64,000 nt of DNA from assembly GCA_046331545.1 (NCBI GenBank), contig JAXLQR010000002.1, positions 1,612,001-1,676,000 on the forward strand, read 5' to 3'. Every line of letters begins with the position of its first letter. Positions within the stretch are counted from its first letter, which is position 1. A program made the translations under genes and the position numbers. Below, piece after piece: positions 49,740 to 58,972 of this stretch. This DNA comes from JADJVL01 sp046331545. GTDB lineage: Bacteria; Acidobacteriota; Holophagae; Holophagales; Holophagaceae. The notes beneath the pieces are model-generated. The model saw only the letters and a list, made by a program, of their open reading frames with translations, had not been told where the DNA came from and made no database searches.

Positions 49740-50603
49740 GTGCCCCTCCGGCATCTCGAAGAGCGCGCCCTCGACAAGTACTTCGACTCCATCCGCCACC
49801 TGCCCCTGCTGACGGCGGAAGAGGAGCGGAAGAACGGGCACCTGTGGCAGGACGACCGCAATCCCGAGGGCCTGCGCGCGCTCGTGGAGGGCAACCTGCG
49901 CTTCGTGGTGAAGGAGGCCCGCAAGTTCGAGGGCATGGGGCTGGACCTCCTGGACCTCATCAGCGAGGGCAACCTCGGCCTCATCGAGGCGGCCAAGCGC
50001 TTCGACCCGCGGCGCGAGAACAAGTTCCTCACCTACGCCTCGTGGTGGGTGCGCCAGGCCATCTTCCACGCGCTCGCGGAGCACGGCTCGAAGATCCGCC
50101 TGCCCCAGAAGGTGGCGGGCCACCTGGTGCAGCTCAACCGCGTCACCAACCGCCTCAGCCAGGAGCTGGGCCACCATCCCACGGTCCAGGAGATCGCCGA
50201 CCACAGCCACTTCACCGTGGAGGACGTGGAGCGCCTCCAGCTCCTCCACCAGACCACCAGCACCGTCAGCACCGAGCAGGGCATGGGGGAGACGGACCTC
50301 ACCGTGGGGGACAGCCTGGAGCAGGAGGTGGAGCCCTCCGCCATGCAGACCCTGGACCACGAGTCCTTCCTGCAGCAGATGGAGGCGAGCCTGGCGACCC
50401 TCTCGGAGAAGGAGCGCCGGATCCTCGGCATGCACTTCGGCCTGCACGGCCAGGAGCCCATGACCCTGGAGCAGATCGGCCGCGCCTTCGACCCGCCCAT
50501 CAGCCGCGAGCGCGTCCGCCAGATCGAGGAGCGCGCCTTCCAGAAGATCCGCGAGCGCCGCCGGGAGGTGCTCGGACAGTTCCTCCGGGGGGACGTGCCT
50601 TGA
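49740..50603 (+). CDS. Sigma-70 family RNA polymerase sigma factor (group 1/2 type)
   Basis: About 287 aa from GTG 49740. Region 1.2 (LDKYFDSIRHLPLLTAEEE), region 2 (GNLRFVVKEARKFEGMGLDL, LDLISEGNLGLIEAAKRFDP, NKFLTYASWWVRQAIFHALA), region 3 (QLNRVTNRLSQELGHHPTVQ) and region 4 (LSEKERRILGMHFGLHGQEP, SRERVRQIEERAFQKIRERR) are complete. Region 1.1 is missing and the length is short, which suggests an alternative primary-like factor (RpoS/SigB/HrdB-type group 2) rather than the housekeeping RpoD, but the distinction is not certain. A DnaC-like gene follows after 19 bp. Confidence 0.9.
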   Translation: MPLRHLEERALDKYFDSIRHLPLLTAEEERKNGHLWQDDRNPEGLRALVEGNLRFVVKEARKFEGMGLDLLDLISEGNLGLIEAAKRFDPRRENKFLTYASWWVRQAIFHALAEHGSKIRLPQKVAGHLVQLNRVTNRLSQELGHHPTVQEIADHSHFTVEDVERLQLLHQTTSTVSTEQGMGETDLTVGDSLEQEVEPSAMQTLDHESFLQQMEASLATLSEKERRILGMHFGLHGQEPMTLEQIGRAFDPPISRERVRQIEERAFQKIRERRREVLGQFLRGDVP

Positions 50604-50622
50604 AGGCCCCGAAGGACCAGCC

Positions 50623-51525
50623 ATGAAGGGACGTCCCGACTGCCCGCAGTGCCGGGGCGCGGGCGTGCTGGTGGATCCCGATCCCCTGAAGCCCGTGGCG
50701 GTCTGCGGCTGCACCCGCGAAGTGGCGGTGGCGGAGCGGGCCGCGGGCATTCCGGCCCGCTACGCCGGCGCCACCTTCGAGTCCTTCTGGGAATGGTGGA
50801 AGCTCCACCATCCGCGCCCCGCGGTGCTGGAGGCCCTGGACCAGGCCCGCGCCCTCCTGCAGCCGCCCCTGAAGGAGACCCTGTCCGCCGAGCTGGCCAG
50901 CAAGCTGGACCACATCGTCCACAAGTGCGGACGGCACCGGGGCGAGGACGGCCTCGAGGCCTGGAAGACCCTGCGCCCGGCCCGGGAGCCCCAGGGCTAC
51001 GCGCTCCTCCAGTCCTGGGCGAGGAGCGACCGCACCACGGCGGACCTCTGGTGGATCGACGGCCCGCCGGGGAGCGGCCGCAGCACCCTGGCCGCGGCGG
51101 CGCTCAAGGCCTGGTGCGCCCGCACCGGCGCGCCGGGCGCCTTCGTCTCCGTGCGCGAGCTGAGCCAGCGGCTGAAGGACGTCTACTACGACGTGCGCTC
51201 CTGGCAGAACGTGGACTTCCTCAGCGAGCGCGACCTGATGGCGCCCTTCCAGGCCGCGCCCTGCCTCGTGCTGGACGACTGGGACCGCATGGATTCCGAC
51301 CTGCGGGTGGTGCGGGCCCTGGCCCAGCTCCTGGACCACCGCTACGCCCACGCCCGCCCCACGCTGCTCACCGCGGCCCGCGGGGCCTACGCCCTGCAGC
51401 AGCTGGAGTCCTATCCCCCCGCGCGCCTCGAGGACGCCAGCCTGCTCCACCGCCTCGCCCACGCCCAGCGCGTGGAGCTGCGGCCCGTGCTCCAGCGCCT
51501 GCTGGACTCGGCCCGGGCGGACTGA
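50623..51525 (+). CDS. DnaC/IstB-like AAA+ ATPase with N-terminal zinc motif
   Basis: About 300 aa. The N-terminus has paired Cys (CPQCRGAG and VCGCTRE), a likely zinc ribbon. The ATPase core has Walker A IDGPPGSGRSTLA (about residues 146-158), an RELSQRLKDVYYD helix, Walker B PCLVLDDWDRM and a sensor region LLTAARGAY. The pattern is that of helicase loaders (DnaC, DnaI, IstB). IstB is unlikely, since no transposase is adjacent; a replicative helicase loader or phage-derived loader is more likely. It is sandwiched between a sigma factor and an RND-type exporter (10 bp before the latter), with no replication gene nearby. Confidence 0.82.
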   Translation: MKGRPDCPQCRGAGVLVDPDPLKPVAVCGCTREVAVAERAAGIPARYAGATFESFWEWWKLHHPRPAVLEALDQARALLQPPLKETLSAELASKLDHIVHKCGRHRGEDGLEAWKTLRPAREPQGYALLQSWARSDRTTADLWWIDGPPGSGRSTLAAAALKAWCARTGAPGAFVSVRELSQRLKDVYYDVRSWQNVDFLSERDLMAPFQAAPCLVLDDWDRMDSDLRVVRALAQLLDHRYAHARPTLLTAARGAYALQQLESYPPARLEDASLLHRLAHAQRVELRPVLQRLLDSARAD

Positions 51526-51535
51526 GGCCCCGATC

Positions 51536-54097
51536 GTGAAGCGCCTCCTGCGCGCCCTGCTGCGCCTCCACCTGCGGCGGCCCCGCGGCCTCGCCTGGAC
51601 CGCGGCCCTGCTGACCGCCCTCCTGGCCTGGGGCGCCCTGCGGGTGGAGCGCCGCCTCGACCTCATGAGCCTCCTGCCCACGGACCACCCGGCGGTGCGG
51701 GCCAGCCTGGAGGCCGGCGTGGGCCGCCAGGAGCTGCTCTTCCTCGTCGCCGAAGGGGACGCGGCGGACGCGGAGGCCCGGGTCGCCTGGGCCGAAGGGC
51801 TGGTGGAGACCCTCCTGGACCGCAGCGGCCTGCCCCTCAACGGCATGGGCGGCGAGGGGCGGCTGGTGCCGCCGGCCCCCGTTCCCGGGGCCAAGGGGGC
51901 GAGCCTCTGGCCGCCCCTCCTCGCGGCGGGCAGCCTCCTCGAAGGGGATGGCGCGGCCCAGCGCCTCCTCACGGAGCAGCTCTACGCCCTCGCGCCGGGC
52001 CTGCTGGGGGATCGCCTGGAGCCCCTGCGGGACCCCGCGAAGGTGCAGGCCCGCCTGGAGGCCTCGGCCCGGGCCCTGCGCAGCCCGCAGCCCCTCCAGG
52101 CCAAACTGGCCCAGTTCGACCCCCTGGACCTGCGCGGCCTGCTGGAGCCCGGCGGCCTCACCACCCAGGCGGAGCAGACCGGCCGGGGGCTGCCCGTCTC
52201 CCTGCACACCGGCTACCTCACCACCAAGGACGGCCGCTTCGTGCTGGTGCCCCTGGTGCTCGACTTCCCGAGCGGCGACGCCGCGGCCACGGCCCGGGTC
52301 CTGGCCTGGCTCGCGGGGGGCGCCCGGGGGGAGCTGCCGGCACACGCGACGCTGGCCGAGGCCGAGGCGGCCCTGAGGCCCACCGCCGCGCGAGCCTTCG
52401 CGCTGCAGGCCACGGGCGCCCATCCCGTGGCGGCCTGGGAGTCCCATCGCCTGACCCGCGAGGTGCTGGTGAGCATGGCGCTCAGCTTCGTCCTCATCGG
52501 CCTCGTCTACTGGATCGGCTACCGCACCCTGGCGGGCTACGGCTTCGTCGTGATCCCCCTGCTGGCGGGCATGGTGTGGAGCCTGGGCCTCGTGGGCTGG
52601 GTCATGGGCCGCATGAACCTGATGGCCGCGGGTTTCGGCGCCGTGCTGCTGGGCATCGGGGACGACGTGGGCATCCTGCTCTTCTCGCGGTACCGGGACG
52701 AGCGGCAGGCGGGCCGGGGCAAGGCCGCCAGCCTGCGCGCCGCCCTCGCGGGCACGGGCCCCGGCGTGGTGGTGGGCGCCCTCACCACCGCCCTCGCCTT
52801 CCTCGCCACGGCGGTGACGCCCTTCCCGGGCCTGAGGGACCTGGGCCTCACCGCGGGCCTCGGCCTCCTGGCCTGCCTCGCGGCCACCTTCCTGCTGCTG
52901 CCACCCCTGCTCCTCGCCTTCGACCGGGGCCGGGGCACCTTCGCGCGACGGGAGGAGGCCGTGCACCCGCCCCGGGTGGTGGCCGGCTGGAAGGCCGCGG
53001 CGGCGGCGGCGGCCGTGCTATTGGCGGGGCTGGCCGCCTCGCGCCTCCACTGGGAGGAGGACCTCCGCCGCTTCCGCCAGCAGGGCAACCCGGCCCTCGC
53101 CCTCCAGGAGCGCCTCGGGAAGGTGCTGGGCGCGGGGCTGCAGCCCCTGGCCCTGCAGATCCCCCTGGACGATCCGGCCCAGCTGCCCCGGCGCTGGAAC
53201 GCCGCCGCGGCCATCCTGCGCGCCGAGGGCCTCGCCCTCCCCGAATGGCGGGAGGCCGACCCCGAACTGCGCCGCATCCTCGCCTCCGAGACCTGGCACC
53301 GCCGCACCCTGGAGACCGCCACGAAGGCGGGCCTCGATCCCGTGGCCCTGGAGCGCCCCCTCGCGGCCCTGCGGGACAGCCTGGACCAGCCCGTCCACGT
53401 GGCCGAGGTGCTGCAGTCCCTCTTCCCCCAGGCAACCGCCGCGCGGGTGCCCGACGGCCGCTGGACGCTCCGCGACTGGCTGCGCAGGCCCGCCCCGCCC
53501 GCGCCGCCGCCGCCGGCGCTGACCATCCCGATCCGCCTGCCCGAGGCCGCCCAGGAGCGCGTCATGGCGCCCCTGGAGGAGGCGGGCGCGCGGCTGGTGG
53601 GGAACCGCCCCCTCTTCCGCGCCGTGAAGGAGGTGGCGCGGACGGGCCTCCGGGACAGCATCGCCGTGGCCCTCGCCGTGGTGCTGCTGCTGGTGGCCTG
53701 GTTCGGCCGCAGCCTGCGCTTCGCCCTCCTCTCCCTGCTGCCCCTCGCCGCCGGCCAGGTGGGTGTCCTGGGCATCCTGGGCGCCACGGGCGAGCCCCTG
53801 ACCTTCCTGAGCCTCGTCGGCATCCCGATCGCCCTGGGGGTGAGCGTGGACACCGCCATGAACCTTCTGCACCGCGCCCGCAGCGATCGCGGCGCCGCCG
53901 CCAAGGTGGCCCGGGTGAACGCCGTGTGCGCGGGCACCACCCTGGCCGGCTTCGGCGGCCTGGTGTTCAGCGGCTACCGCACCCTGCGGGGCCTGGGCCT
54001 GGCGTGCCTGGGCGGCGTGGCCCTGGCCCTGCTCGTGACCCAGTGGCTGCTGCCCTGGGCCCTGGAGCGCTGGCCCCTGGCGAAGGGCCGGGAATGA
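51536..54097 (+). CDS. MMPL/RND-family membrane exporter
   Basis: About 853 aa from GTG 51536. The two-half RND layout is visible. An N-terminal membrane span (about 20-37) is followed by a periplasmic domain and a membrane block (about 305-465) with VLVSMALSFVLIGLVYWIGY, GDDVGILLFSRYRDE and GVVVGALTTALAFLATAVTP. A second span (about 485-505) precedes another periplasmic domain and the second membrane block (about 715-845, with VSVDTAMNLLHRARSD). The MMPL/HpnN-like branch exports lipids or hopanoids to the outer membrane; cargo unknown here. Its stop overlaps the methyltransferase ATG. Confidence 0.88.
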   Translation: MKRLLRALLRLHLRRPRGLAWTAALLTALLAWGALRVERRLDLMSLLPTDHPAVRASLEAGVGRQELLFLVAEGDAADAEARVAWAEGLVETLLDRSGLPLNGMGGEGRLVPPAPVPGAKGASLWPPLLAAGSLLEGDGAAQRLLTEQLYALAPGLLGDRLEPLRDPAKVQARLEASARALRSPQPLQAKLAQFDPLDLRGLLEPGGLTTQAEQTGRGLPVSLHTGYLTTKDGRFVLVPLVLDFPSGDAAATARVLAWLAGGARGELPAHATLAEAEAALRPTAARAFALQATGAHPVAAWESHRLTREVLVSMALSFVLIGLVYWIGYRTLAGYGFVVIPLLAGMVWSLGLVGWVMGRMNLMAAGFGAVLLGIGDDVGILLFSRYRDERQAGRGKAASLRAALAGTGPGVVVGALTTALAFLATAVTPFPGLRDLGLTAGLGLLACLAATFLLLPPLLLAFDRGRGTFARREEAVHPPRVVAGWKAAAAAAAVLLAGLAASRLHWEEDLRRFRQQGNPALALQERLGKVLGAGLQPLALQIPLDDPAQLPRRWNAAAAILRAEGLALPEWREADPELRRILASETWHRRTLETATKAGLDPVALERPLAALRDSLDQPVHVAEVLQSLFPQATAARVPDGRWTLRDWLRRPAPPAPPPPALTIPIRLPEAAQERVMAPLEEAGARLVGNRPLFRAVKEVARTGLRDSIAVALAVVLLLVAWFGRSLRFALLSLLPLAAGQVGVLGILGATGEPLTFLSLVGIPIALGVSVDTAMNLLHRARSDRGAAAKVARVNAVCAGTTLAGFGGLVFSGYRTLRGLGLACLGGVALALLVTQWLLPWALERWPLAKGRE

Positions 54098-55149
54098 GCG
54101 GAGACCTCGACCGGCTGCGGGCCGCCCTCGGCCCCGGCCCCTGGCCCGCGGCGGACGTGATGGCCTGCGCCCTCTACGATCCCGTCCACGGCTACTACCG
54201 CCGCGGGTCAGGGCCCTGGGGCTTCGCGGGCAAGGACTACTACACGGCCCTCGACCTGGGCCCGCTCCTCGGCGAGGCCCTCGCCGTCCGCCTGGAGGCG
54301 GCCTGGGCGCGGCTCGGCCGCCCGGAGGTCTTCACCGTCCTCGAGCCCGGCGCGGGGCGCGGCTGGCTGGGCCGCGACCTGCTCGCCGCGGCGACCGGGG
54401 AGTTCGCGAAGGCCCTGCGCTACCTCCATCGCGACGACAACCCGGCGGCGCGGAAGGCCGCGGCGGAGGCCCTCGCGCCCTGGCTCGCGGAGGGCCGCGC
54501 GGCCTTCCTTGCCGAGGCCGAGCCGATCCAGCCCTTCACCGGCGCGGTGGTGAGCAACGAGCTCTTCGACGCACTGCCCGCCCAGCCCTGGAAGTGGGAC
54601 GGCACGCGGTGGACGCGGGAGGTGCTCACCGAGGCCGGCCCCGAATGGCGGCCCTTCGACCACGCGGAGAGCGCCGCGTGGTTCGAGGCCCACAGCGACG
54701 GCCTCGAGCCCGCCGACGGCAGCGTCTGGTGCGAGGCGCTCCCCGCCGTCGCCTCGGAGCTCTGCGGCGCGCTGCAGCGCGGACTCTTCCTCGCCATCGA
54801 CTACGGCGACCGCGCCGACCGGCTACTGGCCAAGGGCGCGGACCTGCGGCGCTACCAGGGCCACACGGTGGACGGAGCCTGGTGGGAGGAACTGGGGAGC
54901 TGCGACCTCACCGCCGACGTGGACTTCACCCGCCTGCAGGCTGCGGTCGAGGGCTGCGGGCTCGCGGAGACCGGTCACCGCAGCCTCAGCGCCTGGATCC
55001 GCGACCACGCGCCCCTCGCCGAGTGGGAGGCCGCCTGGCAGGCCCTCGAGCCCGCGGTCCGGATGAAGCGCATGGAGAACCTCCTGCAGCTCACCATGCC
55101 GGGGATGCTGGGCGAGCGGTTCCGGGTGCTGGAGGGGTGGAAGGGCTGA
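54094..55149 (+). CDS. MidA/NDUFAF7-family SAM-dependent methyltransferase
   Basis: About 351 aa from ATG 54094 (ATGA overlap with the exporter gene). Motifs: YDPVHGYYRRGSGPWGFAGK, DYYTALDLGPLLGEALA, SAM-binding LEPGAGRGWLGRDLLA, VVSNELFDALPAQPWKW, AIDYGDRADRLL and CDLTADVDFTRL. These are the MidA-family blocks (class I methyltransferase, Arg dimethylation of a complex I subunit in eukaryotes). In bacteria the substrate is unclear. No complex I gene is in the window. Confidence 0.9.
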   Translation: MSGDLDRLRAALGPGPWPAADVMACALYDPVHGYYRRGSGPWGFAGKDYYTALDLGPLLGEALAVRLEAAWARLGRPEVFTVLEPGAGRGWLGRDLLAAATGEFAKALRYLHRDDNPAARKAAAEALAPWLAEGRAAFLAEAEPIQPFTGAVVSNELFDALPAQPWKWDGTRWTREVLTEAGPEWRPFDHAESAAWFEAHSDGLEPADGSVWCEALPAVASELCGALQRGLFLAIDYGDRADRLLAKGADLRRYQGHTVDGAWWEELGSCDLTADVDFTRLQAAVEGCGLAETGHRSLSAWIRDHAPLAEWEAAWQALEPAVRMKRMENLLQLTMPGMLGERFRVLEGWKG

Positions 55150-55209
55150 GGGCGGCATTCCCGATTGACCCTCGCAACGCGATGGCTACACTGCGGGTCG
55201 GAGCGCCCC

Positions 55210-56538
55210 ATGAACCGCATCGTGCTCGCGCTGGCTTCCGGCCTCGCGCTGTCCACCCTCCACGCCCAGGACAAGCCCCACGCCTTCGTGGGGGCCCGGA
55301 TCCTGCCCATCGAGGGGCCGGAGATCGAATCCGGCGTGCTGGTGGTCCAGCACGGAAAGATCGTCGCGGTGGGCGGGCCCGGCACCGCCATCCCCGCCGA
55401 CGCGGTGCGCCACGACGCCAAGGGCAAGGTGATCATGCCCGGGCTGGTGGACTCCCACAGCCATATCGGCAGCCCCGAGGGCGCCGACAGCGCGGCGCCG
55501 ATCCAGCCGGAGGTGCGGGTCTCCGACAGCCTCAACCTGCGCAGCGCCACGGTGATGAAGGCCCGCGCCGGGGGCATCACCACCGTCAACGTCATGCCGG
55601 GCTCGGGGCACCTCCTCAGCGGGCAGACCCTCTACCTCAAGCTCCGCGGCGGCGAGACGGTGGACGCCCTCGCGATCCAGAAGAAGGCCGACGGCTCCTA
55701 CCTCGGCGGCATGAAGATGGCCAATGGCACGAACCCCCGGCGCGGCGGCCAGCCCGGCACCACCGGCTTCCCCGGCACCCGCGCGAAGAGCGCCGCCCTG
55801 GTCCGGGAGCAGTTCGTGAAGGCCCAGGAGTACCAGAGGAAGCTCAAGGAGGCCGGCGACGACCCCAAGAAGCGCCCCGCCCGCGACCTCGCGATGGAAG
55901 CGCTGGTGGAGGTGCTCGAGGGGAAGCGCGTGGTGCACCACCACACCCACCGCCATGACGACATCCTCACGGTGCTGCGCCTCGCCAAGGAGTTCGGCTT
56001 CAAGGTCGTGCTCCACCACCTCAGCGAGGGCTGGCGCGTGGCCGACGAGGTGGCGAAGAGCGGCTTCGGCGCCTCGGTCATCGTGGTGGACAGCCCCGGC
56101 GGCAAGCTGGAGGCCAAGGACATCCGCATGACCACCCCCGCGGCCCTGGCGAAGGCAGGCGCCCTCGTGGGCTTCCACACCGACGACCCCATCACCGACT
56201 CCCGCTGGTTCATCCGCAGCGCGGCCCTGGCGGTGCGCGCGGGCATGGACCGCCGGGCCGCCCTGGAGGGCATGACCCTGAACGGCGCGAAGCTCCTGGA
56301 CCTCCAGGACCGCGTGGGTTCCCTGAAGCCCGGCAAGGACGCGGACTTCCTGCTGCTCAGCGGCGATCCCCTGAGCGTCTACGCCCACGTGGAGGAGACC
56401 TGGGTGGAGGGGGCCAAGGTCTTCGACCGCAGCGACCCCGGGCAGCGCAAGTACGCCGTGGGCGGCTTCGGCGCCAGCCACGACACCGACGACCTCACCC
56501 ACCTGCTGGCCCTGGAAGCCGAGGAGACCTACCAGTGA
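55210..56538 (+). CDS. Secreted amidohydrolase (imidazolonepropionase-like superfamily)
   Basis: About 442 aa from ATG 55210; this start gives a signal peptide (MNRIVLALASGLALSTLHAQ). The amidohydrolase TIM-barrel signature is intact: KVIMPGLVDSHSHIGSPEG (HxH metal pair), VHHHTHRHDD and KVVLHHLSEGW (metal His), and GFHTDDPITDSR (catalytic Asp). The C-terminal VGSLKPGKDADFLLLSGDP re-forms the beta-sandwich. It is a periplasmic metal-dependent hydrolase, probably of cyclic amides or peptides. Its GTG-started downstream partner overlaps by four bases and is a degenerate paralogue. Confidence 0.88.
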   Translation: MNRIVLALASGLALSTLHAQDKPHAFVGARILPIEGPEIESGVLVVQHGKIVAVGGPGTAIPADAVRHDAKGKVIMPGLVDSHSHIGSPEGADSAAPIQPEVRVSDSLNLRSATVMKARAGGITTVNVMPGSGHLLSGQTLYLKLRGGETVDALAIQKKADGSYLGGMKMANGTNPRRGGQPGTTGFPGTRAKSAALVREQFVKAQEYQRKLKEAGDDPKKRPARDLAMEALVEVLEGKRVVHHHTHRHDDILTVLRLAKEFGFKVVLHHLSEGWRVADEVAKSGFGASVIVVDSPGGKLEAKDIRMTTPAALAKAGALVGFHTDDPITDSRWFIRSAALAVRAGMDRRAALEGMTLNGAKLLDLQDRVGSLKPGKDADFLLLSGDPLSVYAHVEETWVEGAKVFDRSDPGQRKYAVGGFGASHDTDDLTHLLALEAEETYQ

Positions 56539-57764
56539 CGCGCCTCGCCTGCCTCCTCGCCTTCGGCGCCGCCCTCTCCGGGCAGTCCCTCGCCATCCGC
56601 GCCGACCTCCTCCACACCGCCGCGGGCCCGTCCATCAAGGACGGCGTGGTGCTCATCCAGGACGGAAAGATCAGGGCCGTGGGCCGCGCCTCGGAGGTGA
56701 AGGTCCCCGGCGGCGTCGCCGTGAAGCGCGTGAAGGTGGCGACCCCGGGCCTCGTGGACGGCCGCAGCACCGTGGGCCTCTCGGGCCTCCTGAACCAGCC
56801 CCACGACCAGGACCAGCTGGAGGCCAGCGCCCCCCTGCAGCCGGAGCTGCGGGCCCTGGACGCCTACAACGGCCGCGATCCGCTGGTGGCCTACGTCCGC
56901 AGCCTGGGCGTGACGACGGTGCACACGGGCCACGGCCCCGGCGCGCTGATCAGCGGCCAGACCTTCGTGGTGAAGACCGACGCGCCGGAGGTCACCCGGG
57001 GCGTGCTGAAGGCCGAGGCCATGGTGGCCGCGACCCTGGGCGACGGCGCCCGGGCCCGGGACGGCAAGGCGCCGGGCACCCGCGCCAAGCAGATCGCCAT
57101 GCTCCGCGCCGAGCTCGTCGCGGCCCAGGAGTACGCCCGCAAGCGGCAGGACGCCGAGAAGGGCAAGGAGCCCGCCCGGGACCTGCGCAAGGAGGCCCTC
57201 CTGCCGGTGCTGCGCAGGGAGCTGCCCCTGCTGGTCACCGCCCACCGCGCCCAGGACATCCTCTCGGTGCTGCGCCTCGCGAAGGAATTCGATCTGTCCA
57301 TCGTCCTCGACGGCGGCGCCGAGGCCTACCTGGTGCTCGACGAGCTCAGGGCCGCGAAGGTGCCGGTGCTGCTGCACCCCACCATGGCCCGGGCCGGCGG
57401 CGAGACCGAGAACCTCAGCCTCGAGACCGCGGCGAAGCTCAAGGCCGCGGGCATCCCCTTCGCCTTCCAGAGCGGTTTCGAGGGCTACGTGCCCAAGACC
57501 CGCGTGGTGCTCTTCGAGGCCGCCATGGCCGCCGGCAACGGCCTCGCCTTCGACGACGCCCTCCAGGCCCTCACCCTCGCCCCGGCACGCCTCCTGGGCG
57601 TGGCGGACCGCGTGGGCAGCCTGGAGCCCGGCAAGGACGGGGACGTGGCCTGCTTCGACGGCGACCCCTTCGAGTGGACCACCCACTGCGTGGGCACCGT
57701 GATCGGCGGGGTCGTCGTCAGCGAAGGCGAGGAGACCGGCCGCGAGGCCCCGCCAGGCCGCTAG
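56535..57764 (+). CDS. Amidohydrolase-like protein lacking the metal-binding motif
   Basis: About 409 aa from GTG 56535, overlapping the upstream stop. Signal peptide (about 1-20, LLAFGAALSGQSLA). The fold is a full-length amidohydrolase (GVVLIQDGKIRAVGRASEVK, DILSVLRLAKEFDLSIVLDG, RVGSLEPGKDGDVACFDGDP), but HxH is replaced by VDGRSTVG, and the HTDDP block by FQSGFEGYVP. Equivalent His ligands in the middle are also lost, so it is unlikely to bind metal or catalyse. It could be a structural partner of the intact enzyme upstream; co-expression is expected from the overlap. Confidence 0.85.
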   Translation: MTRLACLLAFGAALSGQSLAIRADLLHTAAGPSIKDGVVLIQDGKIRAVGRASEVKVPGGVAVKRVKVATPGLVDGRSTVGLSGLLNQPHDQDQLEASAPLQPELRALDAYNGRDPLVAYVRSLGVTTVHTGHGPGALISGQTFVVKTDAPEVTRGVLKAEAMVAATLGDGARARDGKAPGTRAKQIAMLRAELVAAQEYARKRQDAEKGKEPARDLRKEALLPVLRRELPLLVTAHRAQDILSVLRLAKEFDLSIVLDGGAEAYLVLDELRAAKVPVLLHPTMARAGGETENLSLETAAKLKAAGIPFAFQSGFEGYVPKTRVVLFEAAMAAGNGLAFDDALQALTLAPARLLGVADRVGSLEPGKDGDVACFDGDPFEWTTHCVGTVIGGVVVSEGEETGREAPPGR

Positions 57765-58297
57765 CCCCCCAGGGCGACCTCCTCCAGGGCGGTGTGGGTG
57801 GCGCCGACCGGAGCCAGGTCGCTGCGGAAGAGCACCACCCGCGCCGCCCGCCAGCGCGGCGCGGGCGGCAGCTCCGGGAGGTCGGGCAGCCGCGCGGGCT
57901 CCTTGAAGCGGGCCAGGGTGAGGTGGGGCCTGAAGGTCCGGTCCTCCAGTTCGGCGAAGGCCGACATGGCCCGGCCCAGCCGCGCGTGGGCCTCCAGCAG
58001 GCGCGTGTCCGGGGTGACGCCCACCGCCAGCACCCGGGCGCGCTCCGGCCGCGGGAAGGCCATCCAGCCCGTGCCCTCCAGCTCCAGGGTGGGCAGCCCC
58101 GCCAGCGCCCGTCGGCCGGCCTCGAGCAGGGCGGGCAGGCGGGCCGCCTCGACCTCGCCGAGGAAGCAGAGGGTGAGGTGGGCCTGGCGGGCGTCGGCGA
58201 GCCGCGCGCCCGGAACCCGGTGCCGCAGCTCCCCCTGGAGGGCGGCCATCCAGGCACGGAAGGCGTCCGGCGCGGGGAGGGCCCAGAAGAGGCGCAC
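57761..58297 (-). CDS. thpR: RNA 2',3'-cyclic phosphodiesterase (ThpR/LigT)
   Basis: About 178 aa, read leftward from a GTG start. The two catalytic HxTL tetrapeptides of the 2H phosphoesterase superfamily are present (AHLTLCFLGEV and PHLTLARFKE), and MRLFWALPAP is a typical start. It opens 2',3'-cyclic phosphates in RNA. It lies 2 bp downstream of the MOSC gene in the same direction and converges on the degenerate amidohydrolase gene, sharing a few bases. Confidence 0.92.
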   Translation of the reverse strand: MRLFWALPAPDAFRAWMAALQGELRHRVPGARLADARQAHLTLCFLGEVEAARLPALLEAGRRALAGLPTLELEGTGWMAFPRPERARVLAVGVTPDTRLLEAHARLGRAMSAFAELEDRTFRPHLTLARFKEPARLPDLPELPPAPRWRAARVVLFRSDLAPVGATHTALEEVALGG

Positions 58298-58299
58298 GG

Positions 58300-58968
58300 C
58301 TACTCCCGGCCCGCGGCGCGGGCCCGCAGCTTCTCGGGCCAGTGGGCGGTGAGCAGGGGCACGTCGGCGGCGGCGCGGGCCTCGTCAGGACGCTCGGCGG
58401 CACGCCAATAGGCCTTCAGCACCCGCGCCACGGTCCAGCCGGGATTCGGGCGGTCCAGGAGGACGACCTCGCCCTCCGGCGCCACCACGCCCTCCTCCAG
58501 CACGCGGAAGTACCAGCCGCCCCGGGCCGTGGCCCAGACCCGGGCCACCACGTCGCCCCGCCCGAAGCGCCGGGCCAGGGTGCCGCAGGGCTGGCGCGGA
58601 TGGCTCACCTGCAGGGTGGCGCCGCCCACCCTCCAGGCGTCGCCGATGCAGACCTCCGAATCCAGCAGGCCCTCGAAGAGCAGGTTCTCCCCGAAGGCGC
58701 CGGGGCCGGCGTCGAGGCCCTCGGACCGCCAGTCCGGATAGTGCTCCGAGGCGTAGCCCAGGACGGCCTGGTCCGGGCCGCCATGGTGCTTCCGGTCCGC
58801 CACCTCGTCGCCTTCGAGGCCCAGCCGCGTGAGCCGCAGCGCGCCCGGCGCCGGCTCCTTGAGGATGGCGCTGCGCCAGGGGCGCCGGAGCGGCTCGGCC
58901 GCGGCCGCGTCCCCGAGGGCGCGGACGCGGCCGACGCGCAGGCCGACGAGCCGGGGCGTCCCGGCCAT
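58300..58968 (-). CDS. MOSC-domain protein (YiiM-like)
   Basis: About 222 aa, read leftward. MOSC pattern: LEGDEVADRKHHGGPDQAVL, GYASEHYP, FGENLLFEGLLDSEVCIGDA, and VSHPRQPCGTLARRF with the conserved Cys that handles sulfur or the molybdopterin thiol. YiiM-like proteins reduce N-hydroxylated compounds together with redox partners. It lies 4 bp after the DUF2059 gene, and thpR follows. Confidence 0.9.
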   Translation of the reverse strand: MAGTPRLVGLRVGRVRALGDAAAAEPLRRPWRSAILKEPAPGALRLTRLGLEGDEVADRKHHGGPDQAVLGYASEHYPDWRSEGLDAGPGAFGENLLFEGLLDSEVCIGDAWRVGGATLQVSHPRQPCGTLARRFGRGDVVARVWATARGGWYFRVLEEGVVAPEGEVVLLDRPNPGWTVARVLKAYWRAAERPDEARAAADVPLLTAHWPEKLRARAAGRE

Positions 58969-58972
58969 GGCC

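Noticed and set aside
50623..51525. IstB helper of an insertion sequence
   Set aside because: No IstA-type transposase or terminal repeats are adjacent, and the gene is in a tight co-directional run with chromosomal genes.
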